Part shown: in pieces, positions 36,613 to 44,887 of the stretch
Layout: every line of letters begins with the position of its first letter
Numbering within the stretch: position 1 is the stretch's first letter
Source of the DNA: Phycisphaerae bacterium
GTDB taxonomy: Bacteria; Planctomycetota; Phycisphaerae; Sedimentisphaerales; Anaerohalosphaeraceae
Reading direction: 5' to 3'
DNA: 63,055 bases
Assembly: GCA_014859965.1 (NCBI GenBank)
Contig: JACZKQ010000162.1
Location: 1-63,055 of the forward strand
Translations under genes and position numbers: made by a program
The notes under the pieces: generated by a model
The model's input: only the letters and a program-made list of their open reading frames with translations
Database searches by the model: none
Told to the model about the DNA's origin: nothing

Positions 36613-37410
36613 ATGAAATCGTTACATATGTGTGCGGTCGCCTTGCTGGGCGTTTTCGTCGCGCAAGCACGTGCGGAATGCTCGCTCGATCACTTCATCA
36701 TAGGCATCAACGAAGATGGCATCGCAGGCACGGAGGACGACCAGCGGCTCTTTGCCGATTGTCGGCAGAAGTATCGCCGCAGCGGGTCTCCGGCATACGT
36801 GAACTGGTATTACCCTCTCAGTTCGAGCATTTTCTCGGATTACAAGTGGCGCATCGGCGAGCCGGGCTTCGACGCCTTTCAGCAGACGTATCCCGGCGTC
36901 TCAACGTATGACCCGAATCGTTGTCCGGAAGGTGTTCCCGATGAGAACTATCGCATCATCGTCGAATGCATCGCAGTATCGCCCGGCCTGCGAGCGGTGC
37001 ATAAGGACTATCCGCAATTCACGATCGATCAGGCGGGCCAATCTTTCAATCACAGCGCGATTCACAAGATGCGCAGTAACGCCCACATGCACATGTCTTA
37101 TCAGGCGGTCGACGGGACCAGCCTGTTCTGGATCACATGGCGGCTGGTCGATGCGCTGGATGACGGCGATAAGTATGCCCCTTCGAAACCATTTACGGTC
37201 GTTTTTAACCGCCAGCCCTTGTCGGGTGACCTGGTCGTCGACGGCATCGTTGATTGTCATGATCTGGCGGCGTTTCTTCATCATTGGCTCCACGCTGCAG
37301 GGGCAATCTCCAATGACAATTATGAAAGGGCGGATGCAAACCGCGACGGACATGTGGATTTCATGGATTTCGCTATGCTGGCGGCCAACTGGCTGACGGT
37401 TCAGGATTGA
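36613..37410 (+). CDS. Secreted His-rich protein with C-terminal dockerin module
   Basis: A 265-residue secreted protein with signal peptide 1-21 (ending ARA). The body contains a His-rich stretch NHSAIHKMRSNAHMHMSYQ (about 155-173), and the C-terminus holds a dockerin pair in which the first loop, GDLVVDGIVDCHDLAAFLHHW, is degenerate and the second, DANRDGHVDFMDFAMLAANW, is intact. AGGGACCCGG lies just before; ATG 36613 follows an in-frame GTG at 36610. It is the fourth gene of the operon, 27 bases after the pseudopilin. The body has no recognised family. The His cluster and context suggest metal binding at the surface, which is inference. Confidence 0.72.
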   Translation: MKSLHMCAVALLGVFVAQARAECSLDHFIIGINEDGIAGTEDDQRLFADCRQKYRRSGSPAYVNWYYPLSSSIFSDYKWRIGEPGFDAFQQTYPGVSTYDPNRCPEGVPDENYRIIVECIAVSPGLRAVHKDYPQFTIDQAGQSFNHSAIHKMRSNAHMHMSYQAVDGTSLFWITWRLVDALDDGDKYAPSKPFTVVFNRQPLSGDLVVDGIVDCHDLAAFLHHWLHAAGAISNDNYERADANRDGHVDFMDFAMLAANWLTVQD

Positions 37411-37441
37411 GCACGCCCCATTGCTGCACGCGTGCCGAATC

Positions 37442-38533
37442 TTAGGCTTGGAGCCACAGATCGATCGGCCTGGCGGCGCCGGACTGAAACGGCAGCGGCA
37501 CCTTGCAGCCTTTCGCTGCCGACGCGTAGGCGGCGAAGATCACCTCCAACGCGGCCCTGCCATCCTGCGCGGTGGCCTGGAGTTGTTCCTTGCCTCGGAT
37601 GCAGTTGACGAAGTGCAGCATCTCCTGCGGGAAGCCGTAGTTCCAGAACTCTTCGAAGACGGGGTAGGTCCAGCCCTTGGTGGTAGGAGCCTTTTCCACG
37701 GCGTACCCGTAGCCGTACTCCGAATAGGTCGGAAGCGCGTTTCCCATGTGCAGGTTGGCGTAAGTCACACCGCCCTCGCCGTAGACTTCGATGCGGTCTT
37801 CCATGCCGCCGCGGCGGCACCAACTGTTCTCGACCATGCCGACGGCGCCGCCCTCGAACTCGATAATGCAGATGGCCTCGTCGTCGCCGCGGGTCTTGTC
37901 GCTATGGACGTGCGTGTTCAACTGGGCGTAGACGGTCTTGACCCTCGGCCTGCCCAGGAACCACGAGCAGAACGCAATACCGTGGCAGCCCAGGTCCATC
38001 ACCGCCCCGCCGCCGGCCAGATCCATGTTCCAGAACCACTCGGCGTGCGGGCCAAAGTGCTTCTCGCACTGTTTGACGAGGTACACCTTGCCGAAGGCCC
38101 CCTCGTCGGCCATCTGTTTGGCGCGGACATACTTGGGTGTGAAGAACAGTTCTTCCGCATACATGAGCAGTACGCCCTTCGCCCGGCACGCGGCGATCAT
38201 GCGGTCGGCCTCCGCGAGATTCATGCAGAGCGGCTTTTCACAGATCACGTGCTTGGCGGCATTGGCGATATCGATGGTCATTTGCGCGTGCAGGTAGTTG
38301 GGTGCGGCGATGGTGACGGCGTCGAGGTCGGGCAGTTCGAGCATGTCGCGGTAGTCGGTGAATACCCGCGGGATGCCGTACCGGTCGGCGAGTTTCTTTG
38401 CGTGGCCGGGCGTGGGGGAGGCGATGGCAACGACTTCGGCATCACTCGATATCGCCTTGAACGCCTCGGCATGGCACATCGCCTGAAACTGTGAGCCGAT
38501 GATGCCGACTTTAATACGTGACGCGTTTGCCAT
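37442..38533 (-). CDS. Gfo/Idh/MocA family oxidoreductase
   Basis: A 363-residue NAD(P)-dependent sugar dehydrogenase-type enzyme. The Rossmann start IKVGIIGSQFQAMCHAEAF (7-25), DAVTIAAPNYLHAQM and the family motif CEKPLCMN with its Lys are present, followed by GGGAVMDLGCHGI with a likely catalytic His. Family members oxidise or reduce sugars and inositols. GGAGGA precedes ATG 38533, and the gene starts only three bases after the stop of the DUF5107 gene, so both are translated from one message. The pairing suggests action on carbohydrates released or sensed by that partner. Substrate unknown. Confidence 0.92.
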   Translation of the reverse strand: MANASRIKVGIIGSQFQAMCHAEAFKAISSDAEVVAIASPTPGHAKKLADRYGIPRVFTDYRDMLELPDLDAVTIAAPNYLHAQMTIDIANAAKHVICEKPLCMNLAEADRMIAACRAKGVLLMYAEELFFTPKYVRAKQMADEGAFGKVYLVKQCEKHFGPHAEWFWNMDLAGGGAVMDLGCHGIAFCSWFLGRPRVKTVYAQLNTHVHSDKTRGDDEAICIIEFEGGAVGMVENSWCRRGGMEDRIEVYGEGGVTYANLHMGNALPTYSEYGYGYAVEKAPTTKGWTYPVFEEFWNYGFPQEMLHFVNCIRGKEQLQATAQDGRAALEVIFAAYASAAKGCKVPLPFQSGAARPIDLWLQA

Positions 38534-38536
38534 GGC

Positions 38537-41500
38537 TTAATCCTCCTTCTTCTGCGGGGCCACCGTCGCTTGCGCCTTCGACAACGCATACTTCGCCCAG
38601 ACGTGGGTTGGGTCGAGCTTCAGGGTCTGTTTCAGGTGTTCGGTTGCGTTGGCTTTGTCATCGATAATGGTACCGAGGGCGATGATGTAGTGGGCCTGAG
38701 CGAGTTGGCGATTCCGGGAGGCTTTTTGGCCGAACTTGGCGAAGAAGTCGTCGACACCGGCGCACTGGAGGCGTTCATTGCCGATACGCACGAGGTCGTT
38801 GAAGATGGGAGTGGCTTCTTCTCGCCTATCCAAAAAGATGCAGGCCATCGCCTGAAAGAATCGCATCTCGGGATCATCGACGCGAGCTGATGTCGCCTTT
38901 TGCAGGAAGTCGCGTACCTTATCCTCTTCGGTATTACGATACATCGTGCCGAGCAGACACCAGACGCGGCAGGCCTTCTGGTCATACTCGGGGCGGCCCA
39001 CTTCGAGGTTGTCGGGGTATTCGAGTGCAGCCTGCAAATCGGCGAGTGCGCGGGCGTAGTCTTTTTCGTCGGCGCGCTTGAGGCCGCGGAGGAGATGGGC
39101 GTCGACCCAGGTGTCGTGGATTTCGCCGCCGCCTTCCCATTTGTTGAAGTGGCGGGTCGTCAGGGTCTGGATAGCTTTGTCGTACTGGCCCGCCCAGACC
39201 TGAAGCGCAACGTAGCGGGTCACGGCGTCGTCGCGTTTGGCGACGGTTTCGGCGTGAGCATCGAGCGTGGCGAGGCGTTTGGCGGGGTCGACGCCGGCCG
39301 ACTCATAGAGTTCGTCGAGTTCGAAGAAGAGCCGCGCGTCGGTGTCGTCGCAGGAGATCGCTCTTTCCATTGATGCGATTGCGGCCGACAAGTCGTTTCG
39401 CATGTGGCCGTATGCAAACGCGAGATTGCGGTGGACGGTGGCGAACGTATCGTCGAGGCGGCGGGACTTCTCCCACTCGCCGATTGCTTTTTCGGGCTGC
39501 CGCTCGTAGAGGAGATTGCCCAGGTAGTACGCGGCCCGGGCGTCGGAGGCATTGTACTCCTGCGCCTTTGCGAGCACTTCCATCGACTCGTTTCGGAACG
39601 GGAAACAGTATTCCGGCGAGAAATCGGCGGCACGTTTGAAACAGTCGCGGGCCTTGTCGGTTTCGCCGCGTTTGTCGTGCAGCCAGCCGAGCCAGTACCA
39701 CAGCATGGGGTTGCGGCGGCCAAGGCGGTCCTTTGAAGTCGCCAGTTCCAGGACGCCCACACCTTCGGTCCAGAGGCCGGCGCCCGCATAATCGGCGGCG
39801 ATTTCAAGCGCGACCTGTTCGTCGCGATCCATCGCAGTCTTCATTTGCTCCAGCGGTTTGCGGGCGGCGGACGTGAGGCCCACGACCGTCCGGCACAGAG
39901 AGAATTCGTGGAGAGCCCAAGGGTCGAGCGGGTCCAGGGCCAGGGTTTGCTCGGCATTCGCCAGGGCAGCCTCGGCGCGGCCGCGCTTCCGCAGGACAGC
40001 CGTCTTCAGGTTGAGCGCCGTGGTGTTCTGCATGTTCGTCGCAAGCGACTCGTCCAGGTGCACAAACGCCTTTTCATACGCGCCGGCCGTGCAGTCGAGT
40101 TGTGCCAAGGCATAATAAGCCGCGGAACGCCAGGCCAGCGACCACGCCGCTTTGTAGAAGGCGTCGTAGGCCGCCGCGTCCTTGCGCTGAGCTTTCAGCG
40201 CTACGCCAAGGTAGTAAAGGGCCTCGCCGTCTTTGGGGCTCGTGTAGTTCTTCGTCGCACGGGCCGCGGCGGCGTTCAGCTTCTCCACGGCCTCGGCGTA
40301 CATGCCTCGCTTGCAGTATACAATGCCCAGTTGCGTATTGACGCGGTAATCGCCGGGGTCGCGGGCCAGGGCCTCCGCGTAGTAGTCCATCGGGTCGAGC
40401 TTGGGATTGTGGAACTGCTCCAGACGCAGGCCCGTCAGATAAAGCTCCTCGATGGTTTTCACGTCCTTGGGCGCCGCCGGCGGCTCGACGCGGGCGGGCA
40501 TCTCGGTCCTGGGATAGTCCTTGCGCTGATAGCTCAAAAGCGTGTCGCCGTCGGCCGAGACGAGCGAAACCCGCAGCGCGCTCGCGGCCGCCGCGGACTG
40601 CAGATCGACGCGCGCCGCAAACGGCTCGGCCGGGCCTATGGTGACGCGCTTCGACCAGACAATCTTGCCGTCCGCCGTCAAAACCGCCCTCGCCTGCTCA
40701 TGCCTGCGCGTCGTGTTAAAGGCGATGTCGGCCGCACTGTCGCCGGCCAGTTCGAGATTGACCGCCCCGTTGAGGTCGGCATACTTGACGTCATTCATTT
40801 GGCGGATCGGAAACCAGTACTGCTTGACGACCTTGACCTCGTACGGCTGGGCCCAGGAGTAATCCGGCTGGTTGTCCGAATACGCACCCGCCATCAGCTC
40901 CAGGTACGGGCCGTCGGTGTCCGTGAGCATCTTGTCCCACATCTTGCCCTGTTCGCCGCAGCCGAACGTAAAGAACTTCTTGCCCGGCGCGACGTGATGG
41001 TCGGCGATGTAGGCGACCCCGGCCTGTTTGCCGTGATCATACCCGGCAAAGAAATCAGCCTCATAGTTCCAGGCGAAGAACGAGACCGGCCTGGTGAGGT
41101 TCTTCCACCAACTGATGTCCACGTTATCGTAACGCCGGCCGCCATAGCGCGCGTCGGCGACGGGCCACTGGGCAAATTCGTTCTTGGCGTGCTGCGTGAC
41201 GTACTGCGTGTTCGGCGGAAACAGCACCTGGTAGTTTTCATCAACGGCAACGGCAGGATTGGCGAAGCACAGAAACGAATTAACCACGGGCGTTCGATTG
41301 AAGATCTTCGTCGTCACTTCGATATACGATGTGTCGGGGTAGATTGTGATCGCCAGCACAAGCCGCATGCGATGCCGCCGTTCGAGTTCGCCCAGCCAAA
41401 GCGTGCGGCTCCCGTCGGCGTTTTCCACGAGTTTGTAGTCCATGGGCATGAACGTCCGCGAACGGTGGTGATGCGGGAAATTCCACTCGACACCGCCCGA

Positions 41501-41890
41501 GATCCAGGCGCCTAACATGCCGATCAGCGACGGCTTGATCACGCTCTGCCGATAGAAAAAGTCATAGCCGTTCGTCTTATCAAGTGCCGAAAATATCCGC
41601 CCGCCGATCTCAGGCAGCACGCAAACACGGATGTAATCGTTCTCCAGATAGACGGCGTCGTAGGTCTTGTCGCCGCGCTCGTTGGTCAAAACGTCGCTCA
41701 TCGGATACGGATAAACCCGCCCCTGCGCCCCCTGGTACGCCCGGTCCAGGTAGAATCGCGGGTTCGGATCGGGCCTTTCAACCCCGTACGTTGGGATCGT
41801 GAGAGACTTTTCGTAGATCTTCGCCGGTCCGGCGGATAAGACCGGGCCTGCCGTCAGGAGTCCGATGAGAACGATGCATATCCGTTTCAT
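38537..41890 (-). CDS. DUF5107 domain protein with TPR repeats
   Basis: A 1,117-residue exported protein with signal peptide 1-19. Residues about 25-360 form the DUF5107 domain, a galactose-mutarotase-like beta-sandwich (YENDYIRVCVLPEIGGRI-type region, FFYRQSVIKPSLIGM, GGVEWNFPHHHR, PVVNSFLCFANPAV, FFTFGCGEQGKMWDKM, ELMAGAYSDNQPDY). Residues about 480-1110 are a long array of tetratricopeptide helices, for example YYLGVALKAQRKDAAAYDAFYKAAW. The fold suggests carbohydrate binding or hydrolysis with a scaffold for partners. A conserved Glu and His cluster (WNFPHHHRS) looks like an active-site patch. GGGGAAAAGG precedes ATG 41890. It heads an operon with the Gfo/Idh/MocA gene; a 390-base gap upstream contains repeat copy 2. 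Confidence 0.88.
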   Translation of the reverse strand: MKRICIVLIGLLTAGPVLSAGPAKIYEKSLTIPTYGVERPDPNPRFYLDRAYQGAQGRVYPYPMSDVLTNERGDKTYDAVYLENDYIRVCVLPEIGGRIFSALDKTNGYDFFYRQSVIKPSLIGMLGAWISGGVEWNFPHHHRSRTFMPMDYKLVENADGSRTLWLGELERRHRMRLVLAITIYPDTSYIEVTTKIFNRTPVVNSFLCFANPAVAVDENYQVLFPPNTQYVTQHAKNEFAQWPVADARYGGRRYDNVDISWWKNLTRPVSFFAWNYEADFFAGYDHGKQAGVAYIADHHVAPGKKFFTFGCGEQGKMWDKMLTDTDGPYLELMAGAYSDNQPDYSWAQPYEVKVVKQYWFPIRQMNDVKYADLNGAVNLELAGDSAADIAFNTTRRHEQARAVLTADGKIVWSKRVTIGPAEPFAARVDLQSAAAASALRVSLVSADGDTLLSYQRKDYPRTEMPARVEPPAAPKDVKTIEELYLTGLRLEQFHNPKLDPMDYYAEALARDPGDYRVNTQLGIVYCKRGMYAEAVEKLNAAAARATKNYTSPKDGEALYYLGVALKAQRKDAAAYDAFYKAAWSLAWRSAAYYALAQLDCTAGAYEKAFVHLDESLATNMQNTTALNLKTAVLRKRGRAEAALANAEQTLALDPLDPWALHEFSLCRTVVGLTSAARKPLEQMKTAMDRDEQVALEIAADYAGAGLWTEGVGVLELATSKDRLGRRNPMLWYWLGWLHDKRGETDKARDCFKRAADFSPEYCFPFRNESMEVLAKAQEYNASDARAAYYLGNLLYERQPEKAIGEWEKSRRLDDTFATVHRNLAFAYGHMRNDLSAAIASMERAISCDDTDARLFFELDELYESAGVDPAKRLATLDAHAETVAKRDDAVTRYVALQVWAGQYDKAIQTLTTRHFNKWEGGGEIHDTWVDAHLLRGLKRADEKDYARALADLQAALEYPDNLEVGRPEYDQKACRVWCLLGTMYRNTEEDKVRDFLQKATSARVDDPEMRFFQAMACIFLDRREEATPIFNDLVRIGNERLQCAGVDDFFAKFGQKASRNRQLAQAHYIIALGTIIDDKANATEHLKQTLKLDPTHVWAKYALSKAQATVAPQKKED

Positions 41891-41962
41891 ACCTTTTCCC
41901 CGAATCCAAATCGTCGGCTTTCTCGCGCTTCAGCAGGCAAGTATAACGGCTCCGAACGTCGC

Positions 41963-42181
41963 CCGCAATACAGGGCAAACGCATTCTCCGGATGTCCGCA
42001 TCTCAAACCCGACATGCGGCGACAATGGAGAGCAAAACCGGTTGGGCAGAGGCCAAAATCAGGAGCATCTGTTCGCCGGGGGGCAATTTTGGCCTCTGGG
42101 GCCCCGACCGGTTTTGCTCGGTCCTGGCGCCGCCGGCTGCCCAGCGAGTTATGAGGAGAATGCGTTTGCCCTGCCGCAATA
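41963..42181. mobile_element. 203-bp palindromic MITE-like element, copy 2, with 8-bp target duplication
   Basis: The element spans 41971-42173. Its ends, CAGGGCAAACGCATTCTCC (41971-41989) and GGAGAATGCGTTTGCCCTG (42155-42173), are perfect 19-bp inverted repeats. CCGCAATA occurs directly outside both ends (41963-41970 and 42174-42181), an exact 8-bp target duplication. Inside, GAGCAAAACCGGT (42030-42042) pairs with ACCGGTTTTGCTC (42107-42119), and AGAGGCCAAAAT (42048-42059) pairs with ATTTTGGCCTCT (42086-42097). No transposase is encoded. It sits between two divergent genes. Related copies lie at 13556 and 47674. Confidence 0.85.
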
Positions 42182-42280
42182 GGAGCGCGCCTTGTATTCG
42201 CGGCCGGCGTCGGCTATACTGACGCAATCGCGGTCTCGGAACAGGACTGTCACGTGTCAGCAGGTGCGAGGAGATGATTT

Positions 42281-44872
42281 ATGCAGAATAAGCAGCAGTC
42301 AGCAGGCATTGCCCGAATGTTGGTCGCGACGGCGTTATTATGTACGGCAGGCGCATTCGCGGGCGTGTACAACGTCAAGGTCGTCACCGACGCGACGCCC
42401 GACTACTCGGACATGGACAGCATGATCGCAAGCATCACCGACCGCTGGCCGGGAACGGAGGAGAAGTGCCTGGCGATGTTTTACTGGAACCATCTCGCAC
42501 GCCGGCAGACCAGCCCCATGAACGTCCACGGCCTCGAATGCACCGATCCCATCCGGCAGTTCAACGATTACGGCTACACAATGTGCAGCACGGTCGCGGG
42601 CATCAACTGCTCGATCTGGCAGGCCATGGGGCTCAACGTCCGGTTCTGGGACATTACCGCGCACACCGTCAGCGAGGTCGAATATGACGGCCGATGGCAT
42701 GTCTATGACAACAGCATGTCGGCCTTGTACACGTTGTGCGACGGGCGGACGCTGGCGGGCGTGGAGGACGTCGGCAGGACTTTGGGGTGCGCGGCATCCG
42801 GAGGCCACGTCGAATTCGGCCACATTGCCCTCTATCACTGCCTTACCGCCACGAGTGCAAACGGCTTCCTGACCGGGGCCGACTGCCCGCGCGACCTCGA
42901 CCAGGAGGCGCGATGCTTCAATCCCCACGCCCTCAAGCACCGCACGTACTACCTCAACCAGGACCGCGGCCACCGCTACATACTCAACCTGCGGCCCGGC
43001 GAAACGTATACCAGGCATTACGCCAGCCTCGGTGCGACGCCCGAGTACTATGTGCCCAACAACGGCAAGGACCCCGAGTCGACCAATCCCCGCTACCGAA
43101 TCCGCGGAAACGGCGTCTGGACATTCGAACCGGTGCTGCGGCCCGACGAAGCTGACGAGGCCGTGTACATGATGACCGGATGCACAATCCTGCCCTGCGG
43201 CGGCATCGCACCCGCCCATGCCGGCAGGCCCGCCGAGGCCATCTTCCGAATTCAAGGCGCAAACGTGATCACGAGTATGGTCATCGATGCGGCATTCCTG
43301 CGGAAGACGCCCGCCGACCTCTGCCGCATCGCCGTCAGCACCACCCACGGGGCCACATGGAAAGATGTCTGGACCGGCGACGCCACCGGTACGATACCGC
43401 TGAAGCTCAAGCTGGTCAACGAGGTTAACGGCAGCTATGAGGTGCTTGTTCGGGTCCGGCTCACGGCCGCCGCCGCGGCTTCCGACGCCCGCCTCGAACG
43501 CATTGCCTTCGAAACGACGACCATGCTCAACAGCAAAACGCAGCCGCGCCTGCTGTTAGGTGCCAACACCGTTTACGTCGGAGCCGGTGATCAGACCGAA
43601 AGCGTCGTCCTCTGGCCCGATCTGCGGCGGGACCACTACCGGGCGTATGTCTACGAAGAGAAAAACATCGCCGCGCGGACCGAGCACCCCGGCTACCAGG
43701 GGGTCATGCACGCGGTCAAAGCCAACGAAGAAGCTTTTGTCGTCTTCCGCGTCGACACCCCCGACGATATCGTACAGCTCACCTATGGCGGCCGCTTCTA
43801 CAACCGCGCGCCGCGTTCCAGCATCCGGCTCTTCCACTCCTTCGACAACGGCCGGACCTGGCGACCAACCTATGCCCTGACGAGCATCGAACAACCCTGG
43901 GATGTCATACATAACGAAAAGGTTGATGATGTCCCCGCGGGCAGCCGCTCGGTCCTCTTCAAGTACGCACTCAACGGCCCCGACGCCGGCCACGCCGCAT
44001 GCAGCCTCTACGGCGTAAGGATGGAGGTCAACTATCGCCCCGCGAACACTGCGTTTGAACCGATGGAGGTCACGTTTGACTGGAGCGAGGCGCAGGAGGA
44101 CTATTCGCTCGTAAAGAGAAGTCATACCGAGCTTATTACGCGCCTGCCGCACAAATACACGATCAATGTCGCAGGCGCCGACCATCCCGTCACGAACGCG
44201 CTGAAGCTGCGCATCAGAGGCAAGAACGATAAGACCTCATACGGCTATTCGGATGGCCGAGACGCCGGGGGTAAGAAGTACGTGCCGACGTGGGCGACAT
44301 ACGGAACCAACCTGGCCGAAGGCAAACCTTACACGGTCTCGATTCCGTCGGGGACGAGTTGGGACGCAGGCGACCCCGAAAACAAGAAGCTCACAGACGG
44401 CGTCGCGGGACCTCCCTATCCCGGCGGGGTCGGACCGCGGTACGCGCTGCTCTGGTCGCAGGGCCAGAAGCCGAAAATCGACGTCGACCTCGGCCGTATT
44501 CAGGCCTGCGGCGGCTTCCGAATCCAGCTCGGCTCCGGCTGGCCGTGGTGGGATGCCCTCAAGGGCGAGATTCGTGACCGCGTCGAGGTCTTCACGTCCG
44601 TTGACGGCGCCGAGTACACCCCGCGCGGCCAGTTCAAGCTGAACCTCCGCCGCAAAGACATTCCCATAAATCATTTGATGCCCGACGACGAGACCGCCGG
44701 GGGCTTCCTCTACGATCTCCCGTTAACCGAACCCGCAGAGGCACGTTATGTACGATTCCTGATCGCGGCCGAACGCTCGGTCACCGTCAGTGAGGTCCAG
44801 GTGCTCGATTCCATCAGCTACACGCCGTTCGACCTGCGCCTGGCGCTGCCTGACGAGGCGCGGAATTTTTAG
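42281..44872 (+). CDS. Secreted transglutaminase-like protein with C-terminal discoidin domain
   Basis: An 863-residue exported protein with a signal peptide ending AFA near residue 27. Residues about 60-150 resemble a transglutaminase-like core: Cys102 in YGYTMCSTVAGIN, His128 in TAHTVSEVEYDGRW and Asp143 in VYDNSM give the Cys-His-Asp triad of this papain-like fold. A middle beta-rich part includes VSTTHGATWKDVW and LFHSFDNGRTWRPTY, which look like sialidase-type Asp-box repeats. Residues about 690-845 fit an F5/8-type (discoidin) carbohydrate-binding module (NLAEGKPYTV, KIDVDLGRIQACGGFRI, EVFTSVDGAEY, ARYVRFLI). Role unknown; extracellular glycan or peptide processing is likely. AGGAG precedes ATG 42281. 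Confidence 0.75.
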   Translation: MQNKQQSAGIARMLVATALLCTAGAFAGVYNVKVVTDATPDYSDMDSMIASITDRWPGTEEKCLAMFYWNHLARRQTSPMNVHGLECTDPIRQFNDYGYTMCSTVAGINCSIWQAMGLNVRFWDITAHTVSEVEYDGRWHVYDNSMSALYTLCDGRTLAGVEDVGRTLGCAASGGHVEFGHIALYHCLTATSANGFLTGADCPRDLDQEARCFNPHALKHRTYYLNQDRGHRYILNLRPGETYTRHYASLGATPEYYVPNNGKDPESTNPRYRIRGNGVWTFEPVLRPDEADEAVYMMTGCTILPCGGIAPAHAGRPAEAIFRIQGANVITSMVIDAAFLRKTPADLCRIAVSTTHGATWKDVWTGDATGTIPLKLKLVNEVNGSYEVLVRVRLTAAAAASDARLERIAFETTTMLNSKTQPRLLLGANTVYVGAGDQTESVVLWPDLRRDHYRAYVYEEKNIAARTEHPGYQGVMHAVKANEEAFVVFRVDTPDDIVQLTYGGRFYNRAPRSSIRLFHSFDNGRTWRPTYALTSIEQPWDVIHNEKVDDVPAGSRSVLFKYALNGPDAGHAACSLYGVRMEVNYRPANTAFEPMEVTFDWSEAQEDYSLVKRSHTELITRLPHKYTINVAGADHPVTNALKLRIRGKNDKTSYGYSDGRDAGGKKYVPTWATYGTNLAEGKPYTVSIPSGTSWDAGDPENKKLTDGVAGPPYPGGVGPRYALLWSQGQKPKIDVDLGRIQACGGFRIQLGSGWPWWDALKGEIRDRVEVFTSVDGAEYTPRGQFKLNLRRKDIPINHLMPDDETAGGFLYDLPLTEPAEARYVRFLIAAERSVTVSEVQVLDSISYTPFDLRLALPDEARNF

Positions 44873-44887
44873 TGGACCATAACACGA

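Noticed and set aside
39845..41515. Plus-strand 556-codon open frame
   Set aside because: Antisense to the DUF5107-TPR gene; Arg/His-rich shadow without a start signal.
41865..42182. Short open frames inside the palindromic element
   Set aside because: Similar frames occur in all copies only because the DNA is repeated; no start signals, and the palindrome and target duplication explain the sequence.
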